The position numbers and the translations under genes are program-made. Below the pieces are notes generated by a model that searched no databases, was not told the origin of the DNA, and worked only from the letters and a program-made list of their open reading frames with translations. From Flavobacteriales bacterium (GTDB lineage: Bacteria > Bacteroidota > Bacteroidia > Flavobacteriales_D > Crocinitomicaceae): 52,176 nt of DNA. Shown one piece after another: positions 34,450-43,941 of the stretch. How positions within the stretch are numbered: position 1 is the stretch's first letter; each line of letters starts with the position of its first letter. The stretch is taken from assembly GCA_013373595.1 (NCBI GenBank), contig JABXHO010000160.1, positions 1 to 52,176 on the forward strand. Direction: 5' to 3'.

Positions 34450-34737
34450 TTATGCCTTCTTTCTATTCCAAGCAATAGTGAATACTCGTATAAAAAAGAA
34501 GATAATTACAAATGTGATTATCTGCCCCAGTATGGCGTACGCTTTTCCACCACCAAATCCGAGAAAGAACCCCAAAATATAGCCAGGAGTTAGTATTAGA
34601 TCTAACCAAACTGGAAATTTACTCCCAGATCCTTCAATAATTGAAAAGAGAACAATCGTAGATGGTATCCAGTACGTCAAAGTGACTATTAAAGCTAAAA
34701 GATTTGGTCTATTTCTCATTGATTTTTCTACTGACAA
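34450..34737 (-). CDS. Small membrane protein of unknown function
   Basis: 95 residues with three hydrophobic helices (LLALIVTLTYWIPSTIVLFS, WLDLILTPGYILGFFLGFG, AILGQIITFVIIFFFIRVF) and a basic C-terminus. No recognisable family. It stands alone between the Crp/Fnr gene and the glycan operon. The 187 bases to its left (34263-34449) hold nothing I can support. Confidence 0.5.
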   Translation of the reverse strand: MSVEKSMRNRPNLLALIVTLTYWIPSTIVLFSIIEGSGSKFPVWLDLILTPGYILGFFLGFGGGKAYAILGQIITFVIIFFFIRVFTIAWNRKKA

Positions 34738-34852
34738 CTAAAATGCTCAATTTTTGGTTGCACCATTCATTCTTTAATGGTTTACTAATAGTCAAAAATA
34801 TCCGTTTTCACTCCACACGGAAGTAAATGAGCGCGTTTTCACGTAGAAACTA

Positions 34853-37345
34853 CTACAACCACATCATCTTAAAATCTTCCTCTGTCGGTTCTTCTTCAAA
34901 GGTAATCTCAAAAGTATGTGTCCCGGGAAGTAAACTTTGGAAGTTCCGATCGAATTTGACACCGAATTTATCCGAACTGATCCAGAAGTCTTTCAAAAAC
35001 TTGGTTGTTTCGATGGTGATGACGCCACTGTTTTGTCCCAATGTTCGGTTATACGACATTTTCACAGCCGATTCAGGTGCTTTTTCTCTGTTGAGTTGGA
35101 TATTATCGTAGGATCGAGAGAATTGATTTCCTTCTTCATCAGTCCACGTAAAGACCAAGTGCGCATTCATCTTTTTGAGGTCTTCTTTCACCGTTTTCAT
35201 GCAAAGCGGTTGCGAACCTTGCCCGTTTACTTGCTGCGACAGTTCGATTACCGCTTTACTCTTCTCTTTCAAGTCGAAGATTTCACATTGCACCTCACAA
35301 TTGAAGGTATCGATGACATCCGAAACGAGATAGAAATCGACGTCCTCCAAATCGTTGTACTTCGCCACAACAGAAACATCTTCATAATCCTTCTTCATCT
35401 CATACTGAAGCGCTTTCCAATTCCCGAAATAATCAACACTCGACCAAGAAGAAACCTGCCAGCAATCGTTCAATTGCCAAACTAGCGTTCCTCCACAACG
35501 TGGATAATCAATTCGATGTCCAGCAATGGCCATACTCACCGCTTTCGACTGCGTCAATTGGGAGAAATACACAAACTCCTCGAAGTTTGCAGGTTCGCCG
35601 TACAACTTCTTCGCATGCTTGAGAATCATGTTGTTTCCAACGTAGCTTTTTTGATGATGCTTCATCACATCCGATTTCAAATCCCATTCGTTTGTGTCTG
35701 AAAAAGTATGAAGCGTGCTGAATTCGGGGAAACTTTGGAATCCGTATTCGGCATTGAATCGTCCAATTTTCTTTCCGAAATCTTCAATCGGATCTTTTCC
35801 GTGCCAAACACCCCAATAATGTTGAGATCCATGGTTGTAAAACTCCATTTTCCCCCAATTGCTCAAGGGAGAAGTATGAATATATGGAATGGATGTAAAT
35901 TCCTTTACGATTTGTAGCGCCGTTTCCTTGAATACGCGATCGTATGCTGCTTCAATCTCCTTTGCACTCTTGCCAAATAAACCATATTTGATTTGAAAGC
36001 CCCAATTTCCCCAGGCGACTTCGACTTCATTGTTTCCATTGAATTGGACGACACTTGCGTGAGCTGCAATTCGGGGTATTTGATAACAAAATTCTTCGGT
36101 GATATTCGCAATGAATTTATCATCTCCGGGATACATCGCGCAAGCAAACATCAAATCTTCCCACACCATTATTCCCAATCGGTCGCAGGTTTCGAAGAAA
36201 ATTTCGTCCGGATAATATCCTCCGCCCCATACGCGAACCATATTGAAGTTACTTTCCGCCATGGTTTCCACCATCTCCACGATGTCTTCATCTTTCACCC
36301 GAGCAGGGAAAATATCTTGAGGAATGTAATCGGCTCCTTTACAGAACAATTGTCGTCCATTGATTTTGAAGTAGTAGCTCGTTCCCCATTGGTCTTCTTC
36401 TCGCACCAACTCAGAGGTTTTTACTCCAAATTGGAAAGATTTTGAATCGATTGCTGTTTCATTTTTAGAGAATATCCACGTTTCATCGTATAAGTGCTGC
36501 TCACCATGTCCGCGTGGCCACCACAGCGCTGGATTGCTCAATTGCGCAGTTCTTCGACCTTCTCCATTCTTGATAATCACTTCTTGATCTCCGAACTGTT
36601 TACTTTTCCACAGAAGCGTATCGTCTTTTTTGACCGCCAACTCGACCATCATCTCCATTTCCGCTCCATTCTCCCCGACTTCAACCGTGTTTATCGTTGA
36701 ATTGATGATGCGATTGTCGTTGTACGTAATAACATGTGCGATCTTATTGAAACCAATTGTGTTTAACCGAAGTGACCAATCCCAGCCAAATTGATATTGC
36801 GGTTTACGTGTGAGCGGCGCCACTGCATTCTTATGCACATCGTTTGGAGCAGGAAGTTGATACCCCATTTCATCGTAGGTTTTCGCGTGATACATCACGG
36901 GCGGCGTGATATACACTTGAATTTCATTCATTCCTTGCTTCGCATGTTCTTTGATTTGAACACGGTGCGGAATAAACGCATTAGCTGTTTCCATCACCAA
37001 CTTTCCATTCACATATACCTTACCATAGGTATCAATCGAGGGAAATTCCAGTTCGACGTACTCTTTGTCCAATTGTTCATCTGTCAGGAAGATAATCGAC
37101 TTGAATTCCCAAACATGCTCCTCGAACCAACCAAATTTGAGTTCGTTTAAGCCATAAAATGGGTCTGGCATCTCGCCCGATTCAATAAGCGCTTCTTGAA
37201 CAGAGCCTTTTTGCCCCAAATCCTGCCACGATTGCTTTACGGGATGCAAGAACGACCATTCGAGAGGTTCAGAATGAATGTTTCCTTGTTGACTGTTCAC
37301 TTGAAATCCCATAATCACACTCATTAAAACAAAAAGATGCCTCAT
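34853..37345 (-). CDS. GH2-family beta-mannosidase
   Basis: 830 residues with a signal peptide (MRHLFVLMSVIMGFQVNSQ). The N-terminal sugar-binding jelly roll (HSEPLEWSFLHPVKQSWQ) and Ig-like domain precede the TIM barrel. The acid/base Glu is in FNGNNEVE (about 438) and the nucleophile Glu in FNAEYGFQSFPE (about 533), both in the positions expected of beta-mannosidases. It hydrolyses terminal beta-mannose, such as the Man-beta-1,4-GlcNAc link at the N-glycan core. It is the last gene of a six-gene run, 3 bases after a glycosylasparaginase. No T9SS tail, so it is probably periplasmic. Confidence 0.9.
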   Translation of the reverse strand: MRHLFVLMSVIMGFQVNSQQGNIHSEPLEWSFLHPVKQSWQDLGQKGSVQEALIESGEMPDPFYGLNELKFGWFEEHVWEFKSIIFLTDEQLDKEYVELEFPSIDTYGKVYVNGKLVMETANAFIPHRVQIKEHAKQGMNEIQVYITPPVMYHAKTYDEMGYQLPAPNDVHKNAVAPLTRKPQYQFGWDWSLRLNTIGFNKIAHVITYNDNRIINSTINTVEVGENGAEMEMMVELAVKKDDTLLWKSKQFGDQEVIIKNGEGRRTAQLSNPALWWPRGHGEQHLYDETWIFSKNETAIDSKSFQFGVKTSELVREEDQWGTSYYFKINGRQLFCKGADYIPQDIFPARVKDEDIVEMVETMAESNFNMVRVWGGGYYPDEIFFETCDRLGIMVWEDLMFACAMYPGDDKFIANITEEFCYQIPRIAAHASVVQFNGNNEVEVAWGNWGFQIKYGLFGKSAKEIEAAYDRVFKETALQIVKEFTSIPYIHTSPLSNWGKMEFYNHGSQHYWGVWHGKDPIEDFGKKIGRFNAEYGFQSFPEFSTLHTFSDTNEWDLKSDVMKHHQKSYVGNNMILKHAKKLYGEPANFEEFVYFSQLTQSKAVSMAIAGHRIDYPRCGGTLVWQLNDCWQVSSWSSVDYFGNWKALQYEMKKDYEDVSVVAKYNDLEDVDFYLVSDVIDTFNCEVQCEIFDLKEKSKAVIELSQQVNGQGSQPLCMKTVKEDLKKMNAHLVFTWTDEEGNQFSRSYDNIQLNREKAPESAVKMSYNRTLGQNSGVITIETTKFLKDFWISSDKFGVKFDRNFQSLLPGTHTFEITFEEEPTEEDFKMMWL

Positions 37346-37348
37346 AGT

Positions 37349-38356
37349 TTACCATTTACGGTTGAATCCAGCATCGATCAAATCTTCTTTTCGTGCTGTT
37401 TTCAACGCAAAATTAAATCCTTCATACACCGAGTAGGCTCCGTAGTTTCCATATTTGTCTAGGGCAAGAAAACCAACTTGCAATCCTGTTAAATCTTCGT
37501 GCTTTTGAATGATACGATCTACGGCCATTTCGCATGCTTGCTGCGGTGTATAGCCTTGTCGCATGAGTTCAACAACTGTATGACTTCCAGCAATTCGAAT
37601 CACCGCTTCGCCCATACCCGTTGCACATGCCGCACCAATTTCATTATCAACAAACAAGCCAGCACCAATAATTGGCGAATCTCCTACTCGACCAGGAAGC
37701 TTGTACGCCCAACCACTTGTTGTACACGCTCCACTTAATTTTCCGTTTGCATCAAGTGCCAACATTCCAATCGTATCGTGATTTTCGTGGTTGATTTCAG
37801 GTTTTTCAAACGCCTCTTTATTTTCCTTCTTCCACTTCTTCCAATCTTTTTTCACTTCCTTGATCGGCATTTTTGCCTTTTCAAATCCGTAATCAAGTGC
37901 AAATTCACGTGCGCCCTCTCCTACCAGCATAACATGCTGTGTGCTATCCATCACTTCTCGCGCTACCGAAATGGGATGTGCAATTCCTTCCAAACAAGCC
38001 ACAGCTCCACAACGCGATTTATGATCCATGATACACGCATCCAACGTTACATGTCCGTCACGGTCTGGTCGTCCACCAACGCCCACACTCCGATTCGTTA
38101 AATCAGCTTCTGTGACCATCACTCCCTTTTCCACCGCATCGAGTGAATTCCCGTTGTTCTCCAATTCTTTCCATGCTTCGGCATTTGCAGCTAAACCATG
38201 ATTCCACGTAGAAATTACAATCGGCGTTTGTACCAATCGCTTCTTAGTTTCTGAGGAAGATTCCAACAATTCGGCAGCATTCGAAGGTTTCACCAAGCTC
38301 ATTATCGCGCCTGCCAAACCTAACTTGAAAAAGGTTCTACGTTTTAAATCACTCAT
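37349..38356 (-). CDS. N4-(beta-N-acetylglucosaminyl)-L-asparaginase (glycosylasparaginase)
   Basis: 335-residue Ntn-hydrolase. The precursor is cut before the Thr of NHDTIGMLALD (about residue 196), which becomes the nucleophile. The downstream GRVGDSPIIGAGLFVDNEIGAACATGMGE holds the substrate-binding residues of the family. A twin-arginine-like start (LKRRTFFKLGLAGAIMSL) suggests Tat export. It cleaves GlcNAc from Asn, the final step of N-glycan breakdown, and is encoded 3 bases upstream of the beta-mannosidase. It overlaps the mltG gene by 8 bases. Confidence 0.9.
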   Translation of the reverse strand: MSDLKRRTFFKLGLAGAIMSLVKPSNAAELLESSSETKKRLVQTPIVISTWNHGLAANAEAWKELENNGNSLDAVEKGVMVTEADLTNRSVGVGGRPDRDGHVTLDACIMDHKSRCGAVACLEGIAHPISVAREVMDSTQHVMLVGEGAREFALDYGFEKAKMPIKEVKKDWKKWKKENKEAFEKPEINHENHDTIGMLALDANGKLSGACTTSGWAYKLPGRVGDSPIIGAGLFVDNEIGAACATGMGEAVIRIAGSHTVVELMRQGYTPQQACEMAVDRIIQKHEDLTGLQVGFLALDKYGNYGAYSVYEGFNFALKTARKEDLIDAGFNRKW

Positions 38357-39419
38357 CTTTACTGTTTAAATATTCTTTCAACCATTTTCGATAGGCCGCA
38401 ACATTCTTGTTGTGTTCTGCATTGGTTGTTGCAAAATTATGTTTTCCCGTTCCGTCTCCGCAGAGGAAAAGATAGCTTACATCCGCTGGATTGAGCACTG
38501 CATCAACTACTTCGTAGGGAGGTAAACAAATCGGTCCGGGCGGAATTCCCGTGTAGATGTACGTATTGTATGGACAGTCTTTATCTCGATGGACATTCAA
38601 CAAATGTTCAACGCCCTTCAAACGATCTGGCCAGCAAAATTTAAATGTTGGATCAGCTTGAAGTGGAATTCCTTGTTCAATTCGATTGAGGTAGAGTTTT
38701 GCGATAATTGGCCATTCTTCGGGAACACGTGATTGCTCCATGTAGACAATACTTGCTAGGGTAACCGCCTGCGATGGCGTTTTTAACCCAATATTTTTCA
38801 ACTTTTGTTCTCGCTCAGGCGTCCAGTAATTGCGGAATTCAGCCGCCATGAGCTCCACAAATGTCTCAGCATCGGTATCAAAATACATTTCGTATTCCTT
38901 CGGAATAAACAAAGCAGGAACTTGCTCTGCTGTAAACCCGTATTTTTTCAGTGTTTTTGGGTTTAGAATGTAATCAACAATAGATGCGCTATCTGCCAAG
39001 ATGCACTTACTGATATTGGAACCGATATCTGGAATCACCTCACAACGATTGAATAAAACGCGCACTTTTTGCTCTGCCTTACCTTGTCCATTTTCGCCTT
39101 TTACAAATCCGTCCAATAGATTGGCATGTGTAGTTCCAGAAAGGATAATGTACTTACCCGCAGCGAATGCATTTGTGTCAATCGCGTATTCCTTAACGGC
39201 ATCAAAGAACTGCTTTTGATTCGAGAGTACTCCTGCCTCAACGAGTTCATGCGCCAATTGCGTTGCCGTAGGATCTTCCCGAAATAGAAATTTGACTTCG
39301 GTTTTATTCTCTGTTCGTTTGGTATCAGAAAAAAGTGCTTTGATTTTATGTCGACCTAAATATGCGCCAACTCCGATCAATCCCACCAAGACAATTCCTA
39401 TAATTCCTTTCCTACCCAT
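38349..39419 (-). CDS. mltG: Endolytic transglycosylase MltG (YceG family)
   Basis: 356 residues with one N-terminal membrane helix (GIIGIVLVGLIGVGAYLG) and a periplasmic catalytic domain. The conserved LASIVYMEQSRV carries the catalytic Glu (about 225), and LYLNRIEQGIPLQADPTFKF is the family motif. It cleaves nascent peptidoglycan strands and sets their length. It overlaps the GNAT gene upstream by 22 bases and the glycosylasparaginase downstream by 8, so the genes are co-translated. Confidence 0.9.
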   Translation of the reverse strand: MGRKGIIGIVLVGLIGVGAYLGRHKIKALFSDTKRTENKTEVKFLFREDPTATQLAHELVEAGVLSNQKQFFDAVKEYAIDTNAFAAGKYIILSGTTHANLLDGFVKGENGQGKAEQKVRVLFNRCEVIPDIGSNISKCILADSASIVDYILNPKTLKKYGFTAEQVPALFIPKEYEMYFDTDAETFVELMAAEFRNYWTPEREQKLKNIGLKTPSQAVTLASIVYMEQSRVPEEWPIIAKLYLNRIEQGIPLQADPTFKFCWPDRLKGVEHLLNVHRDKDCPYNTYIYTGIPPGPICLPPYEVVDAVLNPADVSYLFLCGDGTGKHNFATTNAEHNKNVAAYRKWLKEYLNSKDE

Positions 39420-39880
39420 TTTTCTACTTCAATTGCGTTTGTTTTATCTAGCTCCGATGAGATACGGTATCCCATTTTTTCGAAGAGCTTACGACTTTTC
39501 GTATTTGTTGTGTGAATCAATGCTTTCAATCGGTTAACTCCTAGTCTTATAGCCTCAGCTTCTACGAGTTCAAGTGCTTTTGCTGCGTACCCTTTTCGGC
39601 GAAATTCTTCTTCAGCGATTAAAATACCAATTGACCCCGATTTATTATCATAATTAATGTCAAAAATATCCACAGCGCCCAGAAGGGTTTCGCTCTTACA
39701 AATCATAAAACGAAGCTGTGATGGGGATTTGACGTCCTGAAAGGACAGAATCAATTGTTCAATATCCTCGATGGTATACGGACTATCGTTATCGCTTACC
39801 TCCCAGTTTTCGGGATTGTTCTCCCAAGACAATATGGTTGGTGCATCGCTGAGAATCGGTAAACGCAGTGAAACATCCAT
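39398..39880 (-). CDS. GNAT-family N-acetyltransferase (RimJ/RimL-like)
   Basis: 160 residues with the GNAT fold. The acetyl-CoA motif A is IGILIAEEEFRRKGYAAKALELVEAEA (R/Q-x-x-G-x-A form), and motif B around LKALIHTTNTKSRKLFEKMGYRI closes the domain. The start LRLPILSDAPTILSWENNPENW is typical of the RimJ/RimL subgroup, which acetylates protein N-termini or small molecules. The substrate is unknown. It lies 6 bases after the hypothetical gene and overlaps mltG. Confidence 0.85.
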   Translation of the reverse strand: MDVSLRLPILSDAPTILSWENNPENWEVSDNDSPYTIEDIEQLILSFQDVKSPSQLRFMICKSETLLGAVDIFDINYDNKSGSIGILIAEEEFRRKGYAAKALELVEAEAIRLGVNRLKALIHTTNTKSRKLFEKMGYRISSELDKTNAIEVEKWVGKEL

Positions 39881-39886
39881 CCAATG

Positions 39887-40393
39887 TTATTTTGATAGTG
39901 AATCGAGATAGGCATGAATATCATCCGTTGAATATTCTGGCAATTCCAACTCCGTTGATGTGATGTTCCATGCAGTAATTGCACCCAGTGCATGTTGCGA
40001 TTCTAGTTCCTCTAATAACTCCGACAATTTTTGAGGTGCAGCAAGACCCAAAACCGATTTTATCGGCTGTAAACACGTCACCTCTCCTGGAATCGTACGT
40101 TCAAAACTGGAAAATGAGTCTGTACACGTATTCAAATCGAAGTCCGCTTTCAGCTCAACAGCCACGACGGGTAGATGTTTGCGCTCAATGACGGCGATTA
40201 AATCCATCAAATTCGCGTTCCAATCAACACCGTTCGATTTCAAGCTGAAATACGCACCATCCACAGAAATTCCCATGTGCGGTGGAACACTCGTTGGGTT
40301 CCAAATCCACAGATATCGTTGATTCACTTGGAAACTTTCCCGATTGAATGCAATTAGGTTTTTCAATACTATATTACAATTTGATAGTACCAT
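39887..40393 (-). CDS. Conserved hypothetical protein next to dapF
   Basis: 168 residues, no signal peptide or membrane helix. It contains WIWNPTSVPPHMGISVDGAYFSLKSNGVDW, which I associate with uncharacterised Bacteroidota proteins; I have no name or function for it. The C-terminal part is acidic. It overlaps the dapF end by 20 bases and precedes the GNAT gene by 6, so it belongs to the same transcript. The start at 40393 is the only early Met; a later Met would remove the conserved segment. Confidence 0.6.
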   Translation of the reverse strand: MVLSNCNIVLKNLIAFNRESFQVNQRYLWIWNPTSVPPHMGISVDGAYFSLKSNGVDWNANLMDLIAVIERKHLPVVAVELKADFDLNTCTDSFSSFERTIPGEVTCLQPIKSVLGLAAPQKLSELLEELESQHALGAITAWNITSTELELPEYSTDDIHAYLDSLSK

Positions 40394-41147
40394 GAAATAC
40401 TGAAGTTGCTGGTCCGATTAGCCAAATATTTTCAAATCCTCCATTGCTGTTTTGCGTTGCTTCCACATACAATGTTCCTCCTTTCGTCTCCACTTCCAAA
40501 CGATCAATTTCAGGGTATTTAGACATCTGAATCAATCCACAAGCTGTTACTCCTGTACCACATGAAAGTGTTTCATCCTCTACACCGCGCTCGTACGTTT
40601 CTACCCGAACTCTCGACTTTGAGTTTTCAATGAGGTAATTCACATTAACCCCTTCTTTTTTAAAACTTTCTGAATAACGAATCTTTTTACCGAAGGTAAC
40701 AATATCGTCATCGTTTCCGTCTGTTCGTCGAACGTAATGTGGCGACCCCGTATCAACGAAAAAATCATCTTCGATATGTGTAATCTTATCGACGTCAAGC
40801 ATTTCCAATCGTACCAATCCATCTTCAATTTCACCATGGTGAATTCCGTCAATGGCATTGAATCGTGTTTTTGAATCAATCAATCCAATAGCATTGGCAA
40901 AATGAATACTGCATCTTGCACCATTCCCACAGAAACTTTTAGAACCATCCGCATTAAAATAATCTACATAGAAATCTGCAGAATCATCTACAGATAACTT
41001 AATCAGACCATCAGCACCAATTCCTAACTTTCGATCACACAAAAACTGAACCTGCTGTGTTGTCAAACTGTCATATTCACCTGACATATTGTCCAACATC
41101 ACAAAGTCGTTTCCCGTTCCTTGATATTTTACAAAGTCAATTTTCAT
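40374..41147 (-). CDS. dapF: Diaminopimelate epimerase
   Basis: 257 residues. Converts LL- to meso-diaminopimelate for lysine and peptidoglycan synthesis. Both catalytic Cys are present: FCGNGARCS (about 72) and SCGTGVTAC (about 207). The start MKIDFVKYQGTGNDF at 41147 is the conserved DapF N-terminus and lies just behind a consensus promoter; the longer frame to 41186 would place the promoter inside the gene. First gene of the six-gene run down to the beta-mannosidase. Confidence 0.95.
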   Translation of the reverse strand: MKIDFVKYQGTGNDFVMLDNMSGEYDSLTTQQVQFLCDRKLGIGADGLIKLSVDDSADFYVDYFNADGSKSFCGNGARCSIHFANAIGLIDSKTRFNAIDGIHHGEIEDGLVRLEMLDVDKITHIEDDFFVDTGSPHYVRRTDGNDDDIVTFGKKIRYSESFKKEGVNVNYLIENSKSRVRVETYERGVEDETLSCGTGVTACGLIQMSKYPEIDRLEVETKGGTLYVEATQNSNGGFENIWLIGPATSVFHGTIKL

Positions 41148-41153
41148 TTGCTG

Positions 41154-41186
41154 CAAATTTACAGATAAGAATTGAACTCCTTCCAA
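41154..41186 (-). promoter_or_regulatory. Promoter of the dapF operon, directly at the start codon
   Basis: Minus-strand -7 element TAAATTTG (41154-41161) with TTG -33 (41184-41186) at 22-base spacing. It is only 6 bases from the dapF ATG at 41147, predicting a leaderless or near-leaderless transcript. Confidence 0.65.
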
Positions 41187-41302
41187 GTTTTACGTGTATT
41201 CACGCTTTCCACTAAACGCAGGCACCGCAAGACCTAGACAGTTTAAATTCTGCTTAACAATCTTTAACACAGCGCAAGGTGTATCAAAAGGAAGATTGGC
41301 GT

Positions 41303-41310
41303 TATACTTG
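41303..41310 (+). promoter_or_regulatory. Weak -7 element for the HtrA gene
   Basis: TATACTTG, one base from TAnnTTTG, about 43 bases before the start codon. No matching -33 element is seen. Confidence 0.35.
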
Positions 41311-41352
41311 ATAGAAAGAAATCAGATTTTTAACAACACAACCCAAATTAAT

Positions 41353-42834
41353 ATGAACAATAAATTGAAAATTTTTGGACTAGGTTTGCTGGGTGGGATG
41401 TTACCGCTTGCAGCATTTTTAATTTTAAGTGGAGGTGACAACACATCTTCACAAGCCGATACCGTTTCAAACACCCAAGAGAATCGGTTCGCAAAGCAGA
41501 CAAACTTTAACTTTTCCAATGCCATTCCTTCTGAGGATTTCGTAATGGCTTCTGAAAGTAGCTTAAACGCGGTGGTTCACGTAACAACAGTCGTTGAAAA
41601 AACAACGTTCCAACGCGATATTTTCTCAGAATTCTTTTACGGCCCAGGAGCAGGAGGACGCGAATACAAACAATACGGTGAAGGCTCTGGTTCAGGTGTG
41701 ATTATCGCGAACGACGGTTACATTGTTACCAATAATCACGTGATTGCAGATGCAAAAGAGGTTGAAGTTACCTTGAACGACAACAGTAAATACAAAGCGA
41801 CAATTGTAGGAACGGATCCTTCAACTGATATTGCCGTGCTTAAAATTGACGCAAACAATTTAACAGCGCTACCGCTTGGAAATAGCGACAACTTGCACAT
41901 TGGTGAGTGGGTATTAGCCGTTGGAAACCCGTTCAACTTGACATCTACGGTAACCGCTGGAATCGTTTCTGCGAAAGCGCGTAACTTGAACATGATTGAA
42001 GGAGGGCAGTCCAATGACGGATTGGTTCCAATCGAATCATTCATTCAAACAGATGCTGCTGTGAACCCTGGAAATAGCGGTGGTGCACTCGTTAATACTA
42101 ACGGAGAATTGATCGGAATTAACACAGCTATCGCCTCTCGCACAGGAAGTTATTCGGGGTACTCATTCGCAGTTCCAGTAAACTTGGTAAAGAAAGTCAT
42201 GAAAGACTTGATTAGCTATGGAGTCGTTCAGCGCGGATACCTTGGAATTCAGATGACGGACATCACACAAGAGTTAAAAGAAGCGGAAAACTTGAAAAAT
42301 CTTGATGGTGTGTACGTTGCGAGTGTACTCGATGGAAGTGGTGCCGAAGAAGCGGGAATTGTAGCCGGAGACGTGATCTTGAAGGTCGGTAGCGAGCAGA
42401 TTGGTTCTTCCTCTTCATTACAAGAAAAGATCGGAAGTCGTCAACCGGGAGATAAAGTAGCTGTTACGATACGCAAAGCCAGTGGAAAAGTAGAAGTGAA
42501 AGAGATTACACTTCGAAACAAAGACGGGAAAACAACCCTCATTTCAAAAGAAGAAATTGAAAAAAATATGGCGCTAGGTGCAACATTTGCGGCGTTATCG
42601 AGTAAAGAAAAGCAAGAGTTAAACATCCGCAGTGGCGTAAAGATTAAATCAATAGGTGCTGGAAAATTAAAGTCTGCTGGTTTGCAGAGTGGAATGATCA
42701 TCACAAAAATCAATAATCAATCGGTAACCACAGCGGAACAATTAACCTCTAAATTGAGAGAAACAAGCGGAGGTGTATTACTAGAAGTTATGACAAGGTC
42801 GGGAATGAAAGATTACGTTGCAATCGGATTGTAA
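41353..42834 (+). CDS. HtrA/DegP-type periplasmic serine protease
   Basis: 493 residues from ATG 41353, which opens directly onto a membrane/signal segment (MNNKLKIFGLGLLGGMLPLAAFLILSG); the longer frame from 41194 has no support. The catalytic triad is complete: His in VTNNHVIADA (about 129), Asp in STDIAVLKID (about 158), Ser in NPGNSGGAL (about 241). Two PDZ domains follow (about 335-410 and 425-490). It degrades or refolds damaged envelope proteins. It is divergent from dapF and followed by rpoD. Confidence 0.95.
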   Translation: MNNKLKIFGLGLLGGMLPLAAFLILSGGDNTSSQADTVSNTQENRFAKQTNFNFSNAIPSEDFVMASESSLNAVVHVTTVVEKTTFQRDIFSEFFYGPGAGGREYKQYGEGSGSGVIIANDGYIVTNNHVIADAKEVEVTLNDNSKYKATIVGTDPSTDIAVLKIDANNLTALPLGNSDNLHIGEWVLAVGNPFNLTSTVTAGIVSAKARNLNMIEGGQSNDGLVPIESFIQTDAAVNPGNSGGALVNTNGELIGINTAIASRTGSYSGYSFAVPVNLVKKVMKDLISYGVVQRGYLGIQMTDITQELKEAENLKNLDGVYVASVLDGSGAEEAGIVAGDVILKVGSEQIGSSSSLQEKIGSRQPGDKVAVTIRKASGKVEVKEITLRNKDGKTTLISKEEIEKNMALGATFAALSSKEKQELNIRSGVKIKSIGAGKLKSAGLQSGMIITKINNQSVTTAEQLTSKLRETSGGVLLEVMTRSGMKDYVAIGL

Positions 42835-42926
42835 CAAACAATTACCTCTATTTCCGTTGATCGCTAAAGATCAGCAGAAAAAGATAAACTCCAGATTAAG
42901 AAAATGTGAAATTAGTCCTTGATTTT

Positions 42927-42959
42927 TTTGGATAACGTTTGCTTTTCGTCGTATCTTTG
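42927..42959 (+). promoter_or_regulatory. Promoter of rpoD
   Basis: TTTG at 42927-42930 and TATCTTTG at 42952-42959 with 21-base spacing match the Bacteroidota RpoD promoter on both elements. The leader would be about 38 bases. RpoD therefore probably transcribes its own gene. Confidence 0.75.
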
Positions 42960-43002
42960 CAGTCATGCATTTTTTGCAAAAAAAGTAGTAGGATAAACAA
43001 CT

Positions 43003-43869
43003 ATGAGACAATTAAAAATTACAAAGTCGATTACCAATCGCGAGAGCCAGTCACTAGACAAGTACTTGCAAGACATTGGTAAAGAAGAGTTGATTACCGC
43101 GGAAGAAGAAGTAGAGTTGGCCAGAAAAATCAAGCAAGGAGACCAAAGAGCCCTTGAAAAACTCACACGAGCCAACCTTCGATTCGTAGTATCGGTAGCT
43201 AAACAGTACCAAAACCAAGGGTTGACCTTACCCGACCTTATCAACGAGGGAAATTTAGGTCTAATTAAAGCAGCACAGAAATTTGATGAAACACGTGGAT
43301 TCAAATTTATCTCGTACGCTGTATGGTGGATTCGTCAATCAATCTTGCAGGCCTTGGCTGAGCAAGCACGTATTGTCCGTCTTCCTTTGAACCAAGTTGG
43401 TTCTTTGAATAAAATTAACAAAGCATTTTCTCGTCTTGAACAAGAATTTGAGCGTCCACCATCTGCTGAAGAATTAGCAGAAGCATTGGAAGTTCCAGAA
43501 GACAAGATCAAAGAAAGTCTAAATGTTTCAGGACGTCACGTATCAATGGATGCTCCCCTATCCACTTCGGAAGATGGAGGTACATTGATGGATGTAATGG
43601 CCAATAATGATTCACCAAAAGCGGATCACGCTTTGATGTCTGAGTCGCTTCAACGTGAAATTGAACGTTCGTTGAGCACATTGACAGACAAAGAGCGCGA
43701 AATCATTCGCTTGTTCTTCGGAATCGGAATGAATCACGGTCTTACGTTAGAAGAAATTGGAGCTAAGTTTAATCTCACACGTGAGCGTGTAAGGCAGATT
43801 AAAGAAAAAGCCATCCGACGACTTCGACATACGTCGCGAAACAAATTACTAAAAGCTTATCTCGGATAA
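43003..43869 (+). CDS. rpoD: Primary sigma factor RpoD
   Basis: 288 residues, the short form usual in Bacteroidota, lacking most of region 1.1. Starts [22 protein letters not shown] as in the group. Region 2 reads [39 protein letters not shown]; region 3 [19 protein letters not shown]; region 4 helix-turn-helix [29 protein letters not shown]. It directs RNA polymerase to the TTTG/TAnnTTTG promoters seen in this window. Flanked by its own promoter and a strong terminator. Confidence 0.97.
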   Translation: MRQLKITKSITNRESQSLDKYLQDIGKEELITAEEEVELARKIKQGDQRALEKLTRANLRFVVSVAKQYQNQGLTLPDLINEGNLGLIKAAQKFDETRGFKFISYAVWWIRQSILQALAEQARIVRLPLNQVGSLNKINKAFSRLEQEFERPPSAEELAEALEVPEDKIKESLNVSGRHVSMDAPLSTSEDGGTLMDVMANNDSPKADHALMSESLQREIERSLSTLTDKEREIIRLFFGIGMNHGLTLEEIGAKFNLTRERVRQIKEKAIRRLRHTSRNKLLKAYLG

Positions 43870-43872
43870 CAG

Positions 43873-43906
43873 AAAAAAGCTGCCCATTTGTGGGCAGCTT
43901 TTTTTT
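43873..43906 (+). terminator. Intrinsic terminator after rpoD
   Basis: AAGCTGCCCA / TGGGCAGCTT, perfect 10-bp stem with TTTG loop, followed by a T-run of eight. Confidence 0.95.
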
Positions 43907-43941
43907 CTGCATAAATTTTAATTTCAACACTTTAACAACAC

